Assembly (NCBI RefSeq): GCF_003254395.2
Contig: NC_037648.1
Location: 3,575,868 to 3,639,867 of the forward strand
DNA length: 64,000 nucleotides
Reading direction: 5' to 3'
From: Apis mellifera
Taxonomy: Eukaryota; Arthropoda; Insecta; Hymenoptera; Apidae
Positions 37,571 to 50,500 of the stretch are shown one piece after another. Each line of letters starts with the position of its first letter. The first letter of the stretch is position 1. A program made the position numbers and the translations under genes. The notes beneath the pieces were generated by a model. It did not search any database, was not told where the DNA came from, and saw only the letters and a program-made list of their open reading frames with translations.

Positions 37571-38680
37571 TTCCATTCTTACTAACAATTTCCATGAGAA
37601 ATAATTAATAGGTTCCGGTTTACGAATGATTAATGTGTAAAAAATAAAAAAAATTATATGAGTTATTCTCGAAAATTATATGAGTTATTCTCTGATGCTT
37701 TTTATAAATTAATTATTCGGAGTGAAAATCTTTCTTGTAATCTTCGTATAAAATTTTCTTATGATAAATTGATATAGTATTTAAATATTGAAATATAATT
37801 TAAAGAAATATTTTATTCTTCTTTCTTTGATGAGATGTGTGTATATTAACATAAAAATTATTGTAGCGATATTTCTTGTTTTCGCCACCAGAGGAACACA
37901 TCGTTGTCGCTTCTTAAATGTTTAAGCACTTCTTTATTTTATATAGATTCTATTATCCGAATGTTTAAATATTCGAAATAAAATCATTAATAACCTTCCA
38001 TTTCAAAAATTTGATTACTAAATGATTATTAATAATTTATTAATAAAAGTATTCAAGATTAATAATGAATAATGAATAAAATAAATAGTTAAATAAATAA
38101 TAGAATAGAAATTATTATTATCTTATTATTCAAAAATTCAAATATTTGAATATCTGAACTTGAATCTCTATTCAAATATACTCAGAATATTCATCAATAA
38201 TCTGAATTCCATTTCGAAAACCGAATATTAATTAGAGTATTCGAATATTGAATAATTTGAATCCAAATATTATTCGGTATATATAATATCTGGATAATCG
38301 AATGAAACTATTTTGAATTATTACTATCTTTTAGAAAAATATACTATTTTTTAGAAAAATACCAATTTTAGTAATAATTCAGATAATTATTGAAATATCG
38401 AAATGCAACGTGTCAGTTATTTGAAGAAGTCAAAAATTGGAGTGTTGAAAGTTGGTGAAAATAACTATCTATGAGAGATAATTGAATATTATTTTATATA
38501 TAATTAATAATTTGAATAAATAGATACCTAGTAGTAATAGATGCAATAGTACATCTTACATGTGTAATATATTACAAATATTTAAAATTTAATTAATATT
38601 TTTACTAATAAATAAATTGCAGAAATACTCTATAAATATTGTAACATCCTATATTCAATTATTGTCATATAACTTATAAC
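37571..38680. other. A+T desert with short duplications and a palindrome
   Basis: AAATTATATGAGTTATTCTC is repeated at 37651 and 37673 (period 22). 38136-38151 is a 16-bp perfect palindrome (ATTCAAATATTTGAAT), within a stretch (38100-38290) crowded with ATATTC/GAATAT words. CCACCAGAGGA at 37885-37895 resembles a CTCF core. Confidence 0.5.
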
Positions 38681-39260
38681 GAATAGATTTACACGGATAA
38701 AACGTTCAATACAGCACAAAAAAAATCAATCCAACAAAAATTCCTCAGACAACGTTTTTCTGATTGTTCTGAAACAAACACTACAAACACTTGACGCGTA
38801 CACGTTTCGGCACTCCTGGCCTTTAATGTTTCTGCCACATGCGTCGTGATGGGACGCGGAAACGATTCTTTCCGCGTGCCATTTTTTTCCAACTCCTCCA
38901 ATACATCAGAGTGGCGTCGACGCTTTACGACCATAGTCCAGTTCCATAATCCCTCGGATTGTCTCGTTTCTCCGGCCAACGACTAACGGCAATTTTAGTC
39001 CCTCGTTAACTGTCCTGCGATAAACCGTCCGCCATTTTAACGACATGTTTCCACGTGGCTTGTCTCTGCGAGTACGAGACGTCGCGACGTCGCTGCTAAC
39101 GTTTGCTCTAACCGAGATTTGTCTGCTAGGAGAATCTGCTTCAGAGAGGGATTTATTTTTGCCCAACACAGTGCATAGAGTAGAATGGAATCATTGAAAA
39201 TGAAATATTTTCGGCGATTATTTTCTTTATCTAGAAATAGAATCGTGCAACTTGTCAAAG
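38681..39260. other. Balanced-composition island
   Basis: Higher G+C than both flanks. Three overlapping minus-strand frames of 73-96 codons (38689-39258) have no recognisable domain. No gene supported. Confidence 0.3.
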
Positions 39261-39595
39261 TTTTGAAAAATATTGATCTGGATTTGTGATAACATCTGGA
39301 TTATCGAACTTCGTCTCAATGAAACTTAATTCAGAGTTTTAATTACTTATAATTTGGAAAAGTATGATTTATAGAGTTCTTTAGCGTCCTTTAGATTCGA
39401 GAAACAATTAAAAGACTATCTAACTATAGCAGAGTTTGCAAAAGGAGGATCAAAAATTCATTGGATTAAGGATTTTAATGATCGTTTCTCAACAATCGTT
39501 ATCGAGAATTTTATGAACATATCATTTGCAAGGCTCATGAACTAGTGAAATTGATTGTTATCAAGTGCAACATTAACTATAACGCGCAATCTCCT

Positions 39596-40098
39596 AACAA
39601 TCAACAATTGAATATATAAACGTATGACAATCCTTCCTATTTTTATCACTAGATGGATTTAAACACAAGCATTTTACCAATGCTCGATGATTTCTATATA
39701 TGTCCTACATACGTGTACATATATAGAAATAAGTAATATGAACATCGAATGAATTGAATTATATTTTTAATAATATAGTATAATATAATTGAGAATCGAT
39801 TTCGAGAATGAAAGATTGGAAAAATTATATATATTTGAATCTATTGAGAAAACAATCAACAATTGAATGTATAAATGTATAAGAGTCCTTTCTATTTTCA
39901 TCACTAGATGGATTTAAACACAAGCGTCTTTTTACCAATTCTCTATTAGTATGTTTTACGTACGTATATATATAGAAATGAGTAATATGAACATTGAATA
40001 AATTAAATTATTTTTAATAATATATGATATGATATAATTGATAATCGATTTCGAGAATGAAAGATTGAGAGAAATTATATATATTTAAATTTATTGAG
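39596..40098 (+). repeat. Tandem duplication, unit about 255 bp
   Basis: AACAATCAACAATTGAAT begins at 39596 and again at 39851. The two units stay aligned throughout: CACTAGATGGATTTAAACAC, then a tract with AGTAATATGAACAT, then AATCGATTTCGAGAATGAAA. Scattered substitutions and small indels separate them, so the duplication is not recent. Neither unit codes for anything I can see. Confidence 0.85.
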
Positions 40099-40201
40099 AG
40101 AAAGAAATGTAATTAAATATGATAATCGATTTCGAAAATGAAAGATTGAGAGAAATTATATATATTTAAATTTATTGAGAGAAAGAAATGTAATATGATG
40201 A
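40040..40201 (+). repeat. Nested tandem duplication, unit 81 bp
   Basis: The last third of the second 255-bp unit, from GATAATCGATTTCGA (40040), is repeated at 40121 with only a couple of changes. The 81-bp step is therefore younger than the 255-bp step, and this part of the unit now exists in three copies. Confidence 0.85.
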
Positions 40202-40840
40202 AGCAAAATAAAAGTTTGGTTAAAAATCACAAATCTATAAAAGTTACAATTATATTATTTTTTAATTTTTTTAATCTGCATGATCAAATTCAATGGATTA
40301 AAAATTTGTCAATAATCAGTTTTATGTAATAAATTCTACTTTGTTGCCATATTCTTTTTATTAATTACAAATAGATTTTCATCAAAATTGTCAGAAATGA
40401 CATTATATAGATTGACTATATAGTAATATTAGTTGTAGAAAAAAAATGAAAAAAATAAAATAGTAGAAAAAAAATACATTAAGATTTCTGGAAATTCGAA
40501 GATTTGAAAATAATATATATTATAAAGATATTAATATAAATTTTTTGATTATATAATTTTTAATGACGTTTATTTTTCTCTACATAAGTTTTCTTTATTT
40601 ATCATTGTTTATAATATTTTACAATATATTCTAAAAAATTAGCGATAATTCAATAAGAAAGCTTGTCGAGACCACTACAAATTTCACAATTTCCGCATCT
40701 ATTATACAATTCCAATTATTGTATCAATTTCGCCTTTTCGTAAATTTAAAAAAAAATTATCTTTCCCACTGACTAAATTTCGGTAATGTTTTTTTTTTCT
40801 TTGAAACTTAAAATTTGACTGTATTGTACGCATAAGTGTG
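40202..40840. other. A+T desert, nothing seen
   Basis: A+T-rich with homopolymers. No gene or repeat of note. Confidence 0.6.
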
Positions 40841-41560
40841 ACAGGAAAAATTCGCGAAAATTCTCACGTGTAAGAACATCCGCGCGTAAAAGCCATATAC
40901 ATGTATTTTGAAGGGAAGAAAGAATATATTATCAACGTGGGAACGTTTAACGTGTTAAATGCACGACACCGCGGATCTCTGGAATTGTGACGCGTTTCCA
41001 ACAGAGAAGAATCGTTCGTAAAGTAAAATATTAATATCCCTCACGCTATCGTCCTCCCCTTCTCGCCTTCTGCACCTGCTACCATTTAAAACGGGGCCGC
41101 CTGGTATGTCGAGGCGGGTAACCGCGCAAAAATGAATGAACTGCGAAACGCGATGCCGCGGTAAGCCGCTCCCATTATTTTCGGCAACTCCCTCCCACCT
41201 TTCGCGCTGTAAACCTTCCGCTATTACGGTTATCTCTAGTGCATTAAGTCTGGCTATCGCGCGTTACCCCTCGCTATCATGCGCTTCCGGTATCGTTCGA
41301 CGTGCCGCAGTGATCCTCATCGCTGCCACAATTACGCCTAGTGGGATATTACTTTTAATGTCGGCACTTCGATGCCCGGTTTACGGTCGCGTGGCGGGTG
41401 TCCCAAGCGAGAGGAGCCCGGTGTACAGCTGCGCTGAAGAATTGCGGATGAGTTGGAATGCAGCTTGGTTAAGTGTTATGGCCGCTTTGTGCAGCGAATA
41501 CTTTACGTAAAATATAGTGGCGCTTCGCTAATTGTCGCAGGGAGGATCCGTAACGCGACA
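40841..41560. other. Most G+C-rich island outside the receptor exons
   Basis: Composition is balanced to G+C-rich with many CG dinucleotides. The plus strand is open from ATG 41136 to TAA 41508-41510 (124 codons). Its product is Ala/Ser/Arg-rich and has no domain I know. A donor-like CGCGGTAAGC lies at 41157-41166. It could be a promoter-proximal CpG-rich element, a conserved non-coding element or a first exon; I cannot choose. Confidence 0.3.
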
Positions 41561-42711
41561 ATTATCGAGATATTTTCGAGGAATTGTCGAATTGCTTTTT
41601 TTTTTTTTTTTAATTGTAACGAACAATAGTAATGTTATTTTTTTTATTTTGATGCTGACCGAAGAGAATCGAAAATTACGCGTGTTTATTCTATGGAAGT
41701 AATTACAAGAGTAAAATATATTCGTGACAATTAATGAATATTGTATTATTGCATTTTTGTTCCGTATAAATATACTCACGTGAAACTATTTTAATTTTGT
41801 TGCACATTGAATAACATTGGTTAGATTATATATATTTAAATGGCGTTGCAGTATCAGTTTGTAGGATGTATAATAATGCTTTAATAACAATTATCGAAAT
41901 ATTTTAGAAATTGATATTTTAGAAATTCTTTTTTTAGATTTCAATTTCTTTTGAATTAAATAATATGCTAAATAATAATATTTATTATTATTATTACTTT
42001 GATTAAATTCACTTAAATATGATATGAATATATTATATTTATTTTAATTTTTATCGAAAAAAACTTTAACAATTTTATTACTACAATAATTATCTGTAAT
42101 TCATATTAGAAAATATAAAAAATTCTTTTTCCTATTTTGCTTAATCCACTTAATTAAAGCAATTTTAAAAATTAAATGAAATATTACTATTATTAAATTA
42201 CAAATAATATATTTTAATGATATAATTATTTTATCTAATGATACAATATATGAATAATAATGCAGAATTTGTTTTATTTTTTCCAGTATTAACGTATATT
42301 TGGATAAAGAAGAAAAAAATTATATATCATTCGTCATTATTATGATTGTTTAAAACTAAATCTGGAATAACAAGTCGATTAATGAAAGTAATCCCAACAT
42401 AAAAGAAGAAAGATTTGTATAATCGAATATGTATAATTATCAAAATGAATTATCTCGTTCAGTGTTTACAAAGCGTATTCCATTATCCTATTATGTTAAC
42501 GAGTCGTTGTAAATATTTCCGTGGCTTTATTTTATAATATGATCGTCGAAACCGTGCCAAACATAATTATCTCGATGCTCGCGCGTGTAACCATATGTAA
42601 CCAAAAGATATATATACATTGCAGAGAAACGATCAGTTCTAGATAATATTATTCGAAATAAGAAATGAAAAATATTTGCGTGAAACTATTTTCTTAATTA
42701 TATTAATTTGC

Positions 42712-42721
42712 AATAATAATA

Positions 42722-42771
<50 letters not shown>
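42712..42771. repeat. (AAT)n microsatellite
   Basis: About 20 AAT units with one G interruption near its left end. Confidence 0.95.
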
Positions 42772-42772
<1 letters not shown>

Positions 42773-42975
42773 TAATAAATTATTTTATATTAAATAAGTG
42801 GAATAAATTAATTACTTAACTTTACGAATTATTTGATCAATTATAATAAGTATTTCAAATTTATTATTATTTTTATTATTGATGGATCATTGTAATGAAA
42901 TATTTGAATTTTGTTTTTATGAAATTCTGTATTCAGTAAACCATTAAATTATATATTTATTATATATTTTAATAT

Positions 42976-43037
42976 TTTTATTCATATAATGTAGAATGAA
43001 TAAGAAGTTTTACTCATTCTACATTATATGAATAAAA
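42976..43037. repeat. Perfect 24-bp inverted repeat, 14-base loop
   Basis: 42976-42999 and 43014-43037 are exact reverse complements. Allowing one bulged T in the left arm, pairing runs about four bases further. The arms include GTAGAATGA/TCATTCTAC, so not all pairs are A-T. The size resembles a microRNA precursor, but a perfectly matched stem is unusual for animal microRNAs and fits a snap-back duplication better. Confidence 0.85.
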
Positions 43038-43780
43038 TATATCCATAAATCCATCTTTATTTTTCCATATTTATTTTTCTTATTGAATAATAATTAAAGA
43101 TAAATAAAAGAATGAAATATTCAATATATATGGTTAGATATGAAATACTATTTCAATTAATAATTTCATTTATCTTAATACATTTTAATTCCCATTGTTA
43201 TATTTATTATTATAGTTTCATTATAAAATTTTAGTTATTATTTCGTTTAAACAAAATTATTTCAAGAATTATTTCTAATACGTTTTATTTAAAATGTATC
43301 AATTTCTTTTAAAATTTGTTCTTTTCATTTCTATTCATTTCTATCATTCTATTCATTTTTTTATATATATTTCTTTTTTATAATTTTTTTTTATTTAATT
43401 ATAATTACAAAAGAAATAAATACATAAAATATAATTTCAAATAATTATTTCCAATAATTTATTTTTTCATTTTATAGTTATTATTTTTGTTAAATTATAA
43501 ATACAAAGGAAAATATTTGAAATAAATAATGTAAATAGAAGACACGCAAAATTATTTCTAATACATATTAAGATATCATCGTTTCAATTTAGAATTTCTT
43601 ACATTCTATGTTTTCTATATTTTTTAAATAAATTTCCAAATATTATTTCATTTCAATAATCATTTCCATTATATTTATTTATATATTTGAAACATATCCC
43701 ACCATATCCATTTTAAGTGACGTATGGACAAATTAATCATGGTTGACCATCAAATATCATGGAAAATGTTTAAATTTACA

Positions 43781-45720
43781 GACATAATTACGAAATTAAA
43801 CTGGCAATCTGCGCCTAAATCTCGTTTCCGCTGTTTCGACCGCTACTTTAATCGCCGCCATTAATATTCGCCAATTATCCTACCATCGAGCTGATAATTA
43901 TTATTTAGGTGCACGAAGCAAGAAGGTGACGTTGTTATTGGAGGTTAAATGTTCGCTTCGCATAACGATATTGCGATGTGACCATGATATTTCAACTTCT
44001 TTTGTGCAACAAACTGGTACGTTCAGAAGAAAATATTAATCTTTTTTTTTTTTTAGTGAAAAGATTCATTTATTACTGCTTTCGATCATTGTTATGTGTA
44101 AAAGTAAACAAAAAAGTGGAACGAATATTTTTCTCGTACAAATTGGTATTTTTATTACGAGAAATATTTATAAATACAAAATATATTATTTTGCAAATAT
44201 ATTTATATAATTGCATTAATATTTGAACACAATAATGTGTCAGAGATTATTGTTCCATATTTGTTTATAACAATATTATTGGATTGACTGTTTAATATGT
44301 CAAAACAATATTTGTGATTAATTATATTTTATTTATTGCGCAATAAATTAATATGGTGAAATTTAATTAAATCAAAGGAATCAAAGGAATATTCTGATAA
44401 AACAGTTTATTACTTTGCCAATTAAAATAATAAATCATTATATTTAGTCACTTCTTTGATTACTATACAGTGTTTGATTACTATACAGTGTAAATATAAA
44501 TATAAAATTTGTGCAATTTGTTCACTAAATATTATTTGCGATATTGAATTTTGCCATTATTTATCGATTATTTTATATGAAATTAAATTGATATTAAATG
44601 ATCTACAAGAATTTTAGAATATGAAAAAATTATACAACTTAACTTATACAACTTAATATTAATATATTATAATTATATATTGATATATGATTCTACTTAC
44701 ATATCCTATTTTACATTACATATTATTTACATACATATTATTTACAAAATATTAAAAAGAAATAAATGTGATCTCCATAAATTTTTATTCATCCATTTAT
44801 AAAAATAATTATTCATATCAAATTAATTTTACAGCAAGAAAAGAACAAAATTACTTTTGACAATTTTTAAGTTATTACTTATAATCTTATAATATACTTA
44901 CAAATTAAAAATTTAATTTTTATCTGTTTTCTACTGTTTTACTTATTTTATCTTTTTAATATCCATTTAAAAAGAGAGAGATAGATTTTGATAGTTTTGA
45001 ATTATTATATAATGCTTAAAATATAAAACAAATTTTATATCATTTATAAACTATGAAACTATCGGAATAAGCAATTTATTATAGATTGTAGAATAATAAT
45101 ACAAATCAGATTTTTTTGCGTCCAACAAACATTTTTGATTAATAGAATAATAATAAATTAATTGTTTGTTTTATTATCAACTAAAAAATGATCATTTTTT
45201 TGATATTTTGATGCAAATTGGAGATAATTTTAAATTTGAAAAATTCGCCAAAAATTAAAATGAAGATACATTAATAACTATTAAAGTATTATATGAAAAA
45301 ATATTTTTTCTTAATTAGTATGCCATAATTAATATTTTTTAATAATTAATAAAATTTTTATAAAATTATTACAAGATCTTCAAGCATAATTTTGCTAATA
45401 CTAAAGTAGAAAAGCCAAGAATATGATTTTTTTTTTTCGTATTAAAAATTTTAAAACTTTGTTTGATATATAAGTATATTTTTATTTGTGTGCATAAGTA
45501 TTATGTAATAGTTACAAGCATGCACACACATTAATAACAGTTAAACTTCTTACTCTCTTGATTTAGTATCAGCAGAAATTTCTCATTTCTATAATTAAAA
45601 TAAAAATTGCAAAGATAAAATATTCGAATTTTTAAATTCTTTTAAAAAATTAAACATATCTTAAACGTTACTCTTCTCTAAAATTATTTCGAAAAAGAAA
45701 TAAAAAAAAAAATAAAAAAA
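43781..45720. other. Small island then A+T desert
   Basis: 43780-43980 is a mixed-composition patch. The rest is A+T-rich, with the perfect 18-bp tandem duplication at 44455-44490. No gene seen. Confidence 0.55.
44455..44490 (+). repeat. Perfect 18-bp tandem duplication
   Basis: TTTGATTACTATACAGTG occurs twice in direct succession, without a mismatch, which suggests a recent slippage or templated insertion. Confidence 0.93.
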
Positions 45721-46520
45721 TATTCATTTTCGTTATTTTCCACTCTCGCTTAATTTCTTTCCCTCTTCTTTACATATATACACGTCCATTTCTTTCGAAG
45801 CCATTCAATTTTCATCCGAAACATTTCTCCCTAAAATCATTACTTACACGATAATCCCGAATCTTGCCCGATCCCTATAAGTTATTATTCGTTAGAGCGA
45901 TCAGGAACGGAATTCAATATTGGCCGCGGTGTTTTCCATCGTACGTTTCCCCCGAATCCCGCCAATATTTACAGAGCGGACTAGCCAGGATATTTTACAG
46001 TCCCGTAAGTTCCAACAATACGAAAAAATATGCCACTGGGCACGTATTCGAGGAGGGTGGCCCGGAACCGAACAAGCGCAGTAAGTGGAAAAAGTTGCTG
46101 ACATCGACGGGCATCGATGGCACACGATGGAAAGGCGCTCTTAGTTCTCGCAAAAATGGCGCGGGCTCGAGTCCCCAAGGGGGTTCGAGTCCTACCTCTC
46201 TCCGCCCGTTCTTTTCGCGAAATTTACACAAGGATTTTCGAGCTTCGTGAAACGGTATAAAAAGAACGAGGGAGATAGAGAGATAGAGAGATAGAAGATA
46301 GATAGAAAGAGAGAGAGAGAGAGAGAGAGAATGAGAGAATGAGAGTCGTTCAATTTGTTTCCAGTGAAAACGCAAGAATCATTCGATTCCCGATGTTTGA
46401 AAGAGAAAAACTGCAATTCGAGAAAATGGAATTCCGCAACGAGCTTGGGAATTTACCGTTTTCCTTCGGTATTCGTTTATTTAGAACGTTTGATCGTGTT
46501 CTGTGGTGAATAGAATGGAT
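45721..46520. other. Balanced island followed by a (GA)n array
   Basis: 45840-46250 is of balanced composition. The plus-strand frame over it (45864-46250) has no ATG, starting from TTG, and shows no domain. A donor-like CCCGTAAGTTCC is at about 46003-46014. Minus-strand frames are shadows of it and of the GA array. Confidence 0.35.
46269..46345. repeat. (GA)n / GATA-rich microsatellite
   Basis: GAGATAGA units pass into pure GA and then GAGAAT units. Like the TC array at 8.8 kb it offers GAGA-factor-type sites. Confidence 0.93.
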
Positions 46521-48220
46521 CACGAAAGTGTAACAAAATAGTGTGAAATGTAACAGTTAAAAATAAAAATTATACGTTTAGTAAGAAAGTATAGTAGAAT
46601 GATTGATTATTTGAGCACGAGATAAATTTAAATTTATTTTAAGTATATGAATTGGTATATTTGAAAATATTTATATTTTAGGAATATTCTTGGTATGTAA
46701 AAAATAATAAGTTTATTTTTTTTATCGTGCATTTCTCTTTTATTTTTTTCATGAGATATCTTGTAATGCAAATTTTTAGGCAAATTTTATTTTAATGAAA
46801 TACATAAAACTAGAGTTAGAATAGAATATAGAATAAGTAATTGGAGGATAAAAGAGAAAGATAAAGAATAAATGATTCATATAAAAATTTTCCTTGTTTT
46901 TTTAATTTTATATATAAAATATAGATTTTACTAAAATATAGAAATACGCTCTCGTTGGAAAAAATATTTGAATTGAAATTATATTTAAAAAAATATACGT
47001 GAAAAATCGTGAAAAATTGTGTAAATGCTGAAATATGAGAAGAATGGATTTACTGTTTTAAAAAAATTTTTTGCTAAAAAAAAGTTGCTTTATACATCTC
47101 ATTACATTCTATATATAAACATTAAAATTATAAAATCAAAATTACAGATATATTAAATGGATTTCTAGATAATAAGATTTGAATATTTTTGTGAAATATT
47201 GTATATGTATATTTTATGTGTACTGTAACATTAACATTTTAAGGTTCTGTAAATAAAAGAATTCAAATATTATATAATTTATATAATTTGTGTGTAAACA
47301 GTTTTAAGTGAGCTAAATAAAAAATAAATCTCAGAACATAATATGACAATTCATTAGATCAAATAATAAATTATGTTTCATTCTATTTTGAATTTATTAT
47401 TATTTATTATGGCTTATATCAGTTAAAAAACAGGATAATATGTAATAATAAATTTTAAATACAAAGATTTTAATATTTTTATTAAAATAATCATATAATT
47501 TTTTAACAAAAATATAACATAATTTTTCAAAAATTTCATTTTGGATAAATGTTTTTTTTTCATTTTCTTCAAATGAAACAAAACTACAAAAAATCGAGAA
47601 AAAAGTCATTAATAATTCTGAAATCATTTAAAACTATTATATATTTTATAAATCAAAAAATTAATAAATAGTAAATTGTATTATCAAAATAACATAATAA
47701 TTTTGTTTTTTATAAAACGTTATAAATCAATTCAAGTTTTAATGTTCTATTATTTAATTATAAAAAAATAATTCCAATTGAAATTGTATAGAATTAATTT
47801 CACATATTCAAAAAAATTATTCATAGAAAAATAAATTGCTCTATATATAACCGATATATTATATTTATATATTCAAAATTTTCATTAAAATCAGATTTTT
47901 CAAAATACATAAATTTATTTATAAAGTAGTATACAAATACTTTTGCGATCGACTGTCTCTTCAAACACATTTCACTTCGTTTTTATTGACAATTAAGCGA
48001 GCAATAATTGGATCAAAGCTAGATCTCTTTGCATAACATTCAATTTTAGTTTTCACAATAAACAATCTCACCAAATTCAATATTCAATTTGCATGTGTTT
48101 ACAATTCACATCTCCTATTTATAATAAAAACAATCGTCTCGTAAAAACAAACAATTGCCTCTTCCTCCACAAATCTCCTTCACTCTCTTTCAATCAATCT
48201 TTTTTAATCGAAGAATCCTA
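46521..48220. other. A+T desert, nothing seen
   Basis: A+T-rich with no coding-like frame. The 75-codon minus frame at 47400-47627 is Phe/Ile/Lys-rich and looks random. Confidence 0.6.
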
Positions 48221-48850
48221 TAAATATAAACTCAACCATTGATGAATCCAATTAAACTCGACGATTCTTTCGAATCAATAACGACATCATCGTTTCAATA
48301 CATTCCACTCCCTCTCACATACATTCCACATATCGAAAAGCGCAAGTGGCGCCCTCGGAATAGCAAGCGCTTTTCTTCTGAACTCCTCCATTCAAATTCC
48401 ATAGAATTTCCGCAAGCGTGACAAGCAAAGGCAAAGATGTTCCACCCATGATAAAAAGAGAAACGTTCTGCGATTTCATTGGCTCTTTCCAACGTTCTCT
48501 CGGATGAAAACCGGTTATTTCGACCGCGGTTCCTCGATTCGTCGGGTATCATCGACAAAAGAGAGCTTTCGCAACCACGAAGACGACAATGCCGAGGGGT
48601 GCTACGAAGCTGTGAAAGGAACAATCCTCGATACAGGAAAAACGTGTCTTCTTTTATGGAGAATCGTTCGCGACATCGTCTTTCACTTTACTTTTATGTA
48701 TATAAGTGGTTTTCATTGTTTAATTCAATATAGAGACAAAGCGCTCGTCTCCTCAAACCTCTTTGAATTTTGACTTTGTATCAGTTGAGGATAGGGAGAG
48801 AGGGAATCAGGTAAGGAAGAAAATTGATTCGATTGCGTGAATCCTTGGGT
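48221..48850. other. Balanced-composition island
   Basis: Overlapping frames of 84-109 codons on both strands show no motif. AAGTGGCGCC at 48344-48353 differs by one base from the AGGTGGCGCC form of the insect CTCF site. No gene supported. Confidence 0.3.
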
Positions 48851-49930
48851 AACGTCGCTTTGCGCTTTTGTGTTTTGCATAGAAAATACGTAGACAGATA
48901 AAGCGAAGATTCCTTTTATTCGAGAAGAGATATATTTCTTGGAATAATAGCAAAATCTTGATTTGATTAAATAAAGTGTTTTTAAAAGAGAGAGAAGTTC
49001 TTTTTTTTCTTTTTGATTTCAGAATCTTTCTCTTCAATTCTTTTGACATTTATATTATTGTAATTAAATTTATATATGGATCATAATTATTTTCATTATT
49101 AGACATGTATATTTAATATAGTAAAATTTCAATAAACTTTTAAAGTGATAATAATTTCCCCTTTTTTTTTTTAAATAAATTTGCAAAGTTATCTTCAGTT
49201 TTTTTTTTACTGTAATAATTTTTTTTATCTATTATACTTATAGGTATAACAGATATAAAAAAGAATAGAATAAATATTTAATAAGCAAAAAGTTTAAAAT
49301 ATTTGTATTTTAAGAATTGAAATATTACTAAACAAACTTACAAGTAAATATTAATATTGTCATTTAATTGTAATGTAATCATATTCTCTCATTTATTTTT
49401 CTTGTTTATTTTAAAAAAATAATAAAGAAAAGAAAAAATATATTGATCTCATATAAATGAGATTTTAAATTAGCATGACTAACTAGTTTCTGTAATATAT
49501 AAAGAATTAAAAAAAATATTTTCATTATATTTATAAAAAAATATAATAATTTCAATATTATTATGATTCAAGACATTTTTCATCTGTTATTGTTATATAA
49601 ACCAAAATACTAATCATATAAACTATAATTAATTATTATTAATTATTAATATTAGTTTTATTTTCTCGTATTAATTAAAATGTTATTTTTTCCATTTAAT
49701 TACGATACGAGTCACAACATTAAATATACTAATTCTCACACTATTCTCACGCAAAAATTCATACGACGAATCTTAATTACATTGTTAAAAACTAAAAATT
49801 ATTAATATCGTTTCATCAATTTTAACTTATCCATTATTCATTTGTTTACTGAAACTATCTTGTATCGACACATATGTATACATTTGATAACTCAGCAAAA
49901 AAAGAAAAAAAATGAAAATATCTATATAAT
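48851..49930. other. A+T desert, nothing seen
   Basis: A+T-rich with homopolymers. No gene or repeat of note. Confidence 0.6.
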
Positions 49931-50500
49931 ACAGAAACATATTCGTTCGTCCCGCGACATCGAATTTAAATATAAATGGAAAACCTTGGACACGTTAGAT
50001 ATTTTTAACCGTGTTTGATCAGTTTACGAGTCGTAATCCCATTCCGGAATTTCTGTGGGTCCAAATGGAAGTCGAATGCGAAACGGTTAACTTCATTCTC
50101 GGCCTGTTCCAGTTTCAACTCCCTCCCCATTCTCCCCTCCAGTTGCACTTGCTTAACAGGGCTAAGGGTATCGCCCCAACCATGAGCGAAATACGTCTAA
50201 TCACGTTTCGAGATCAATTTTTAAAAAGGTCACCGTGACCAAAATTCCAGGCACGTTCGAGGTTACGAGGGATTCCAGAGATTTTTCTTCGATCGATATT
50301 CACGGGACGGTTTCGACAGGGGAAAAAAAAAAAAGAAAAAAAGTCTTTCGAACCGGGGTCCGGTTTCCTCGATAATTGAAATCGTAATGGCGTCAGCCGG
50401 ACGCGCGTCCCGGGGGGCAGCTGTTCCGTGAGACGAAATTAGAGCTTTGTAGGATGATTGGTCGTGGAAAGAATGATGAATTCTCGGAGAGTAATTTTTT
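49931..50500. other. Balanced-composition island
   Basis: Mixed composition with a G+C-rich core at 50340-50430. Frames at 50011-50238 plus and 50263-50511 minus have no recognisable feature. Confidence 0.3.

Larger units (their letters stand above)
41561..43780. other. A+T desert with microsatellite and hairpin
   Basis: A+T-rich apart from a small patch at 42470-42620. Holds an (AAT)n array and a perfect 24-bp inverted repeat, annotated separately. No gene seen. Confidence 0.6.

Noticed and set aside
46182..46192. GGTTCGAGTCC, a perfect match to the tRNA B box
   Set aside because: The flanking T-stem does not pair properly and there is no A box or acceptor stem at the right distance upstream.
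45864..46250. 128-codon plus-strand frame
   Set aside because: Starts from TTG with no ATG, no domain, and overlaps open frames on the other strand.
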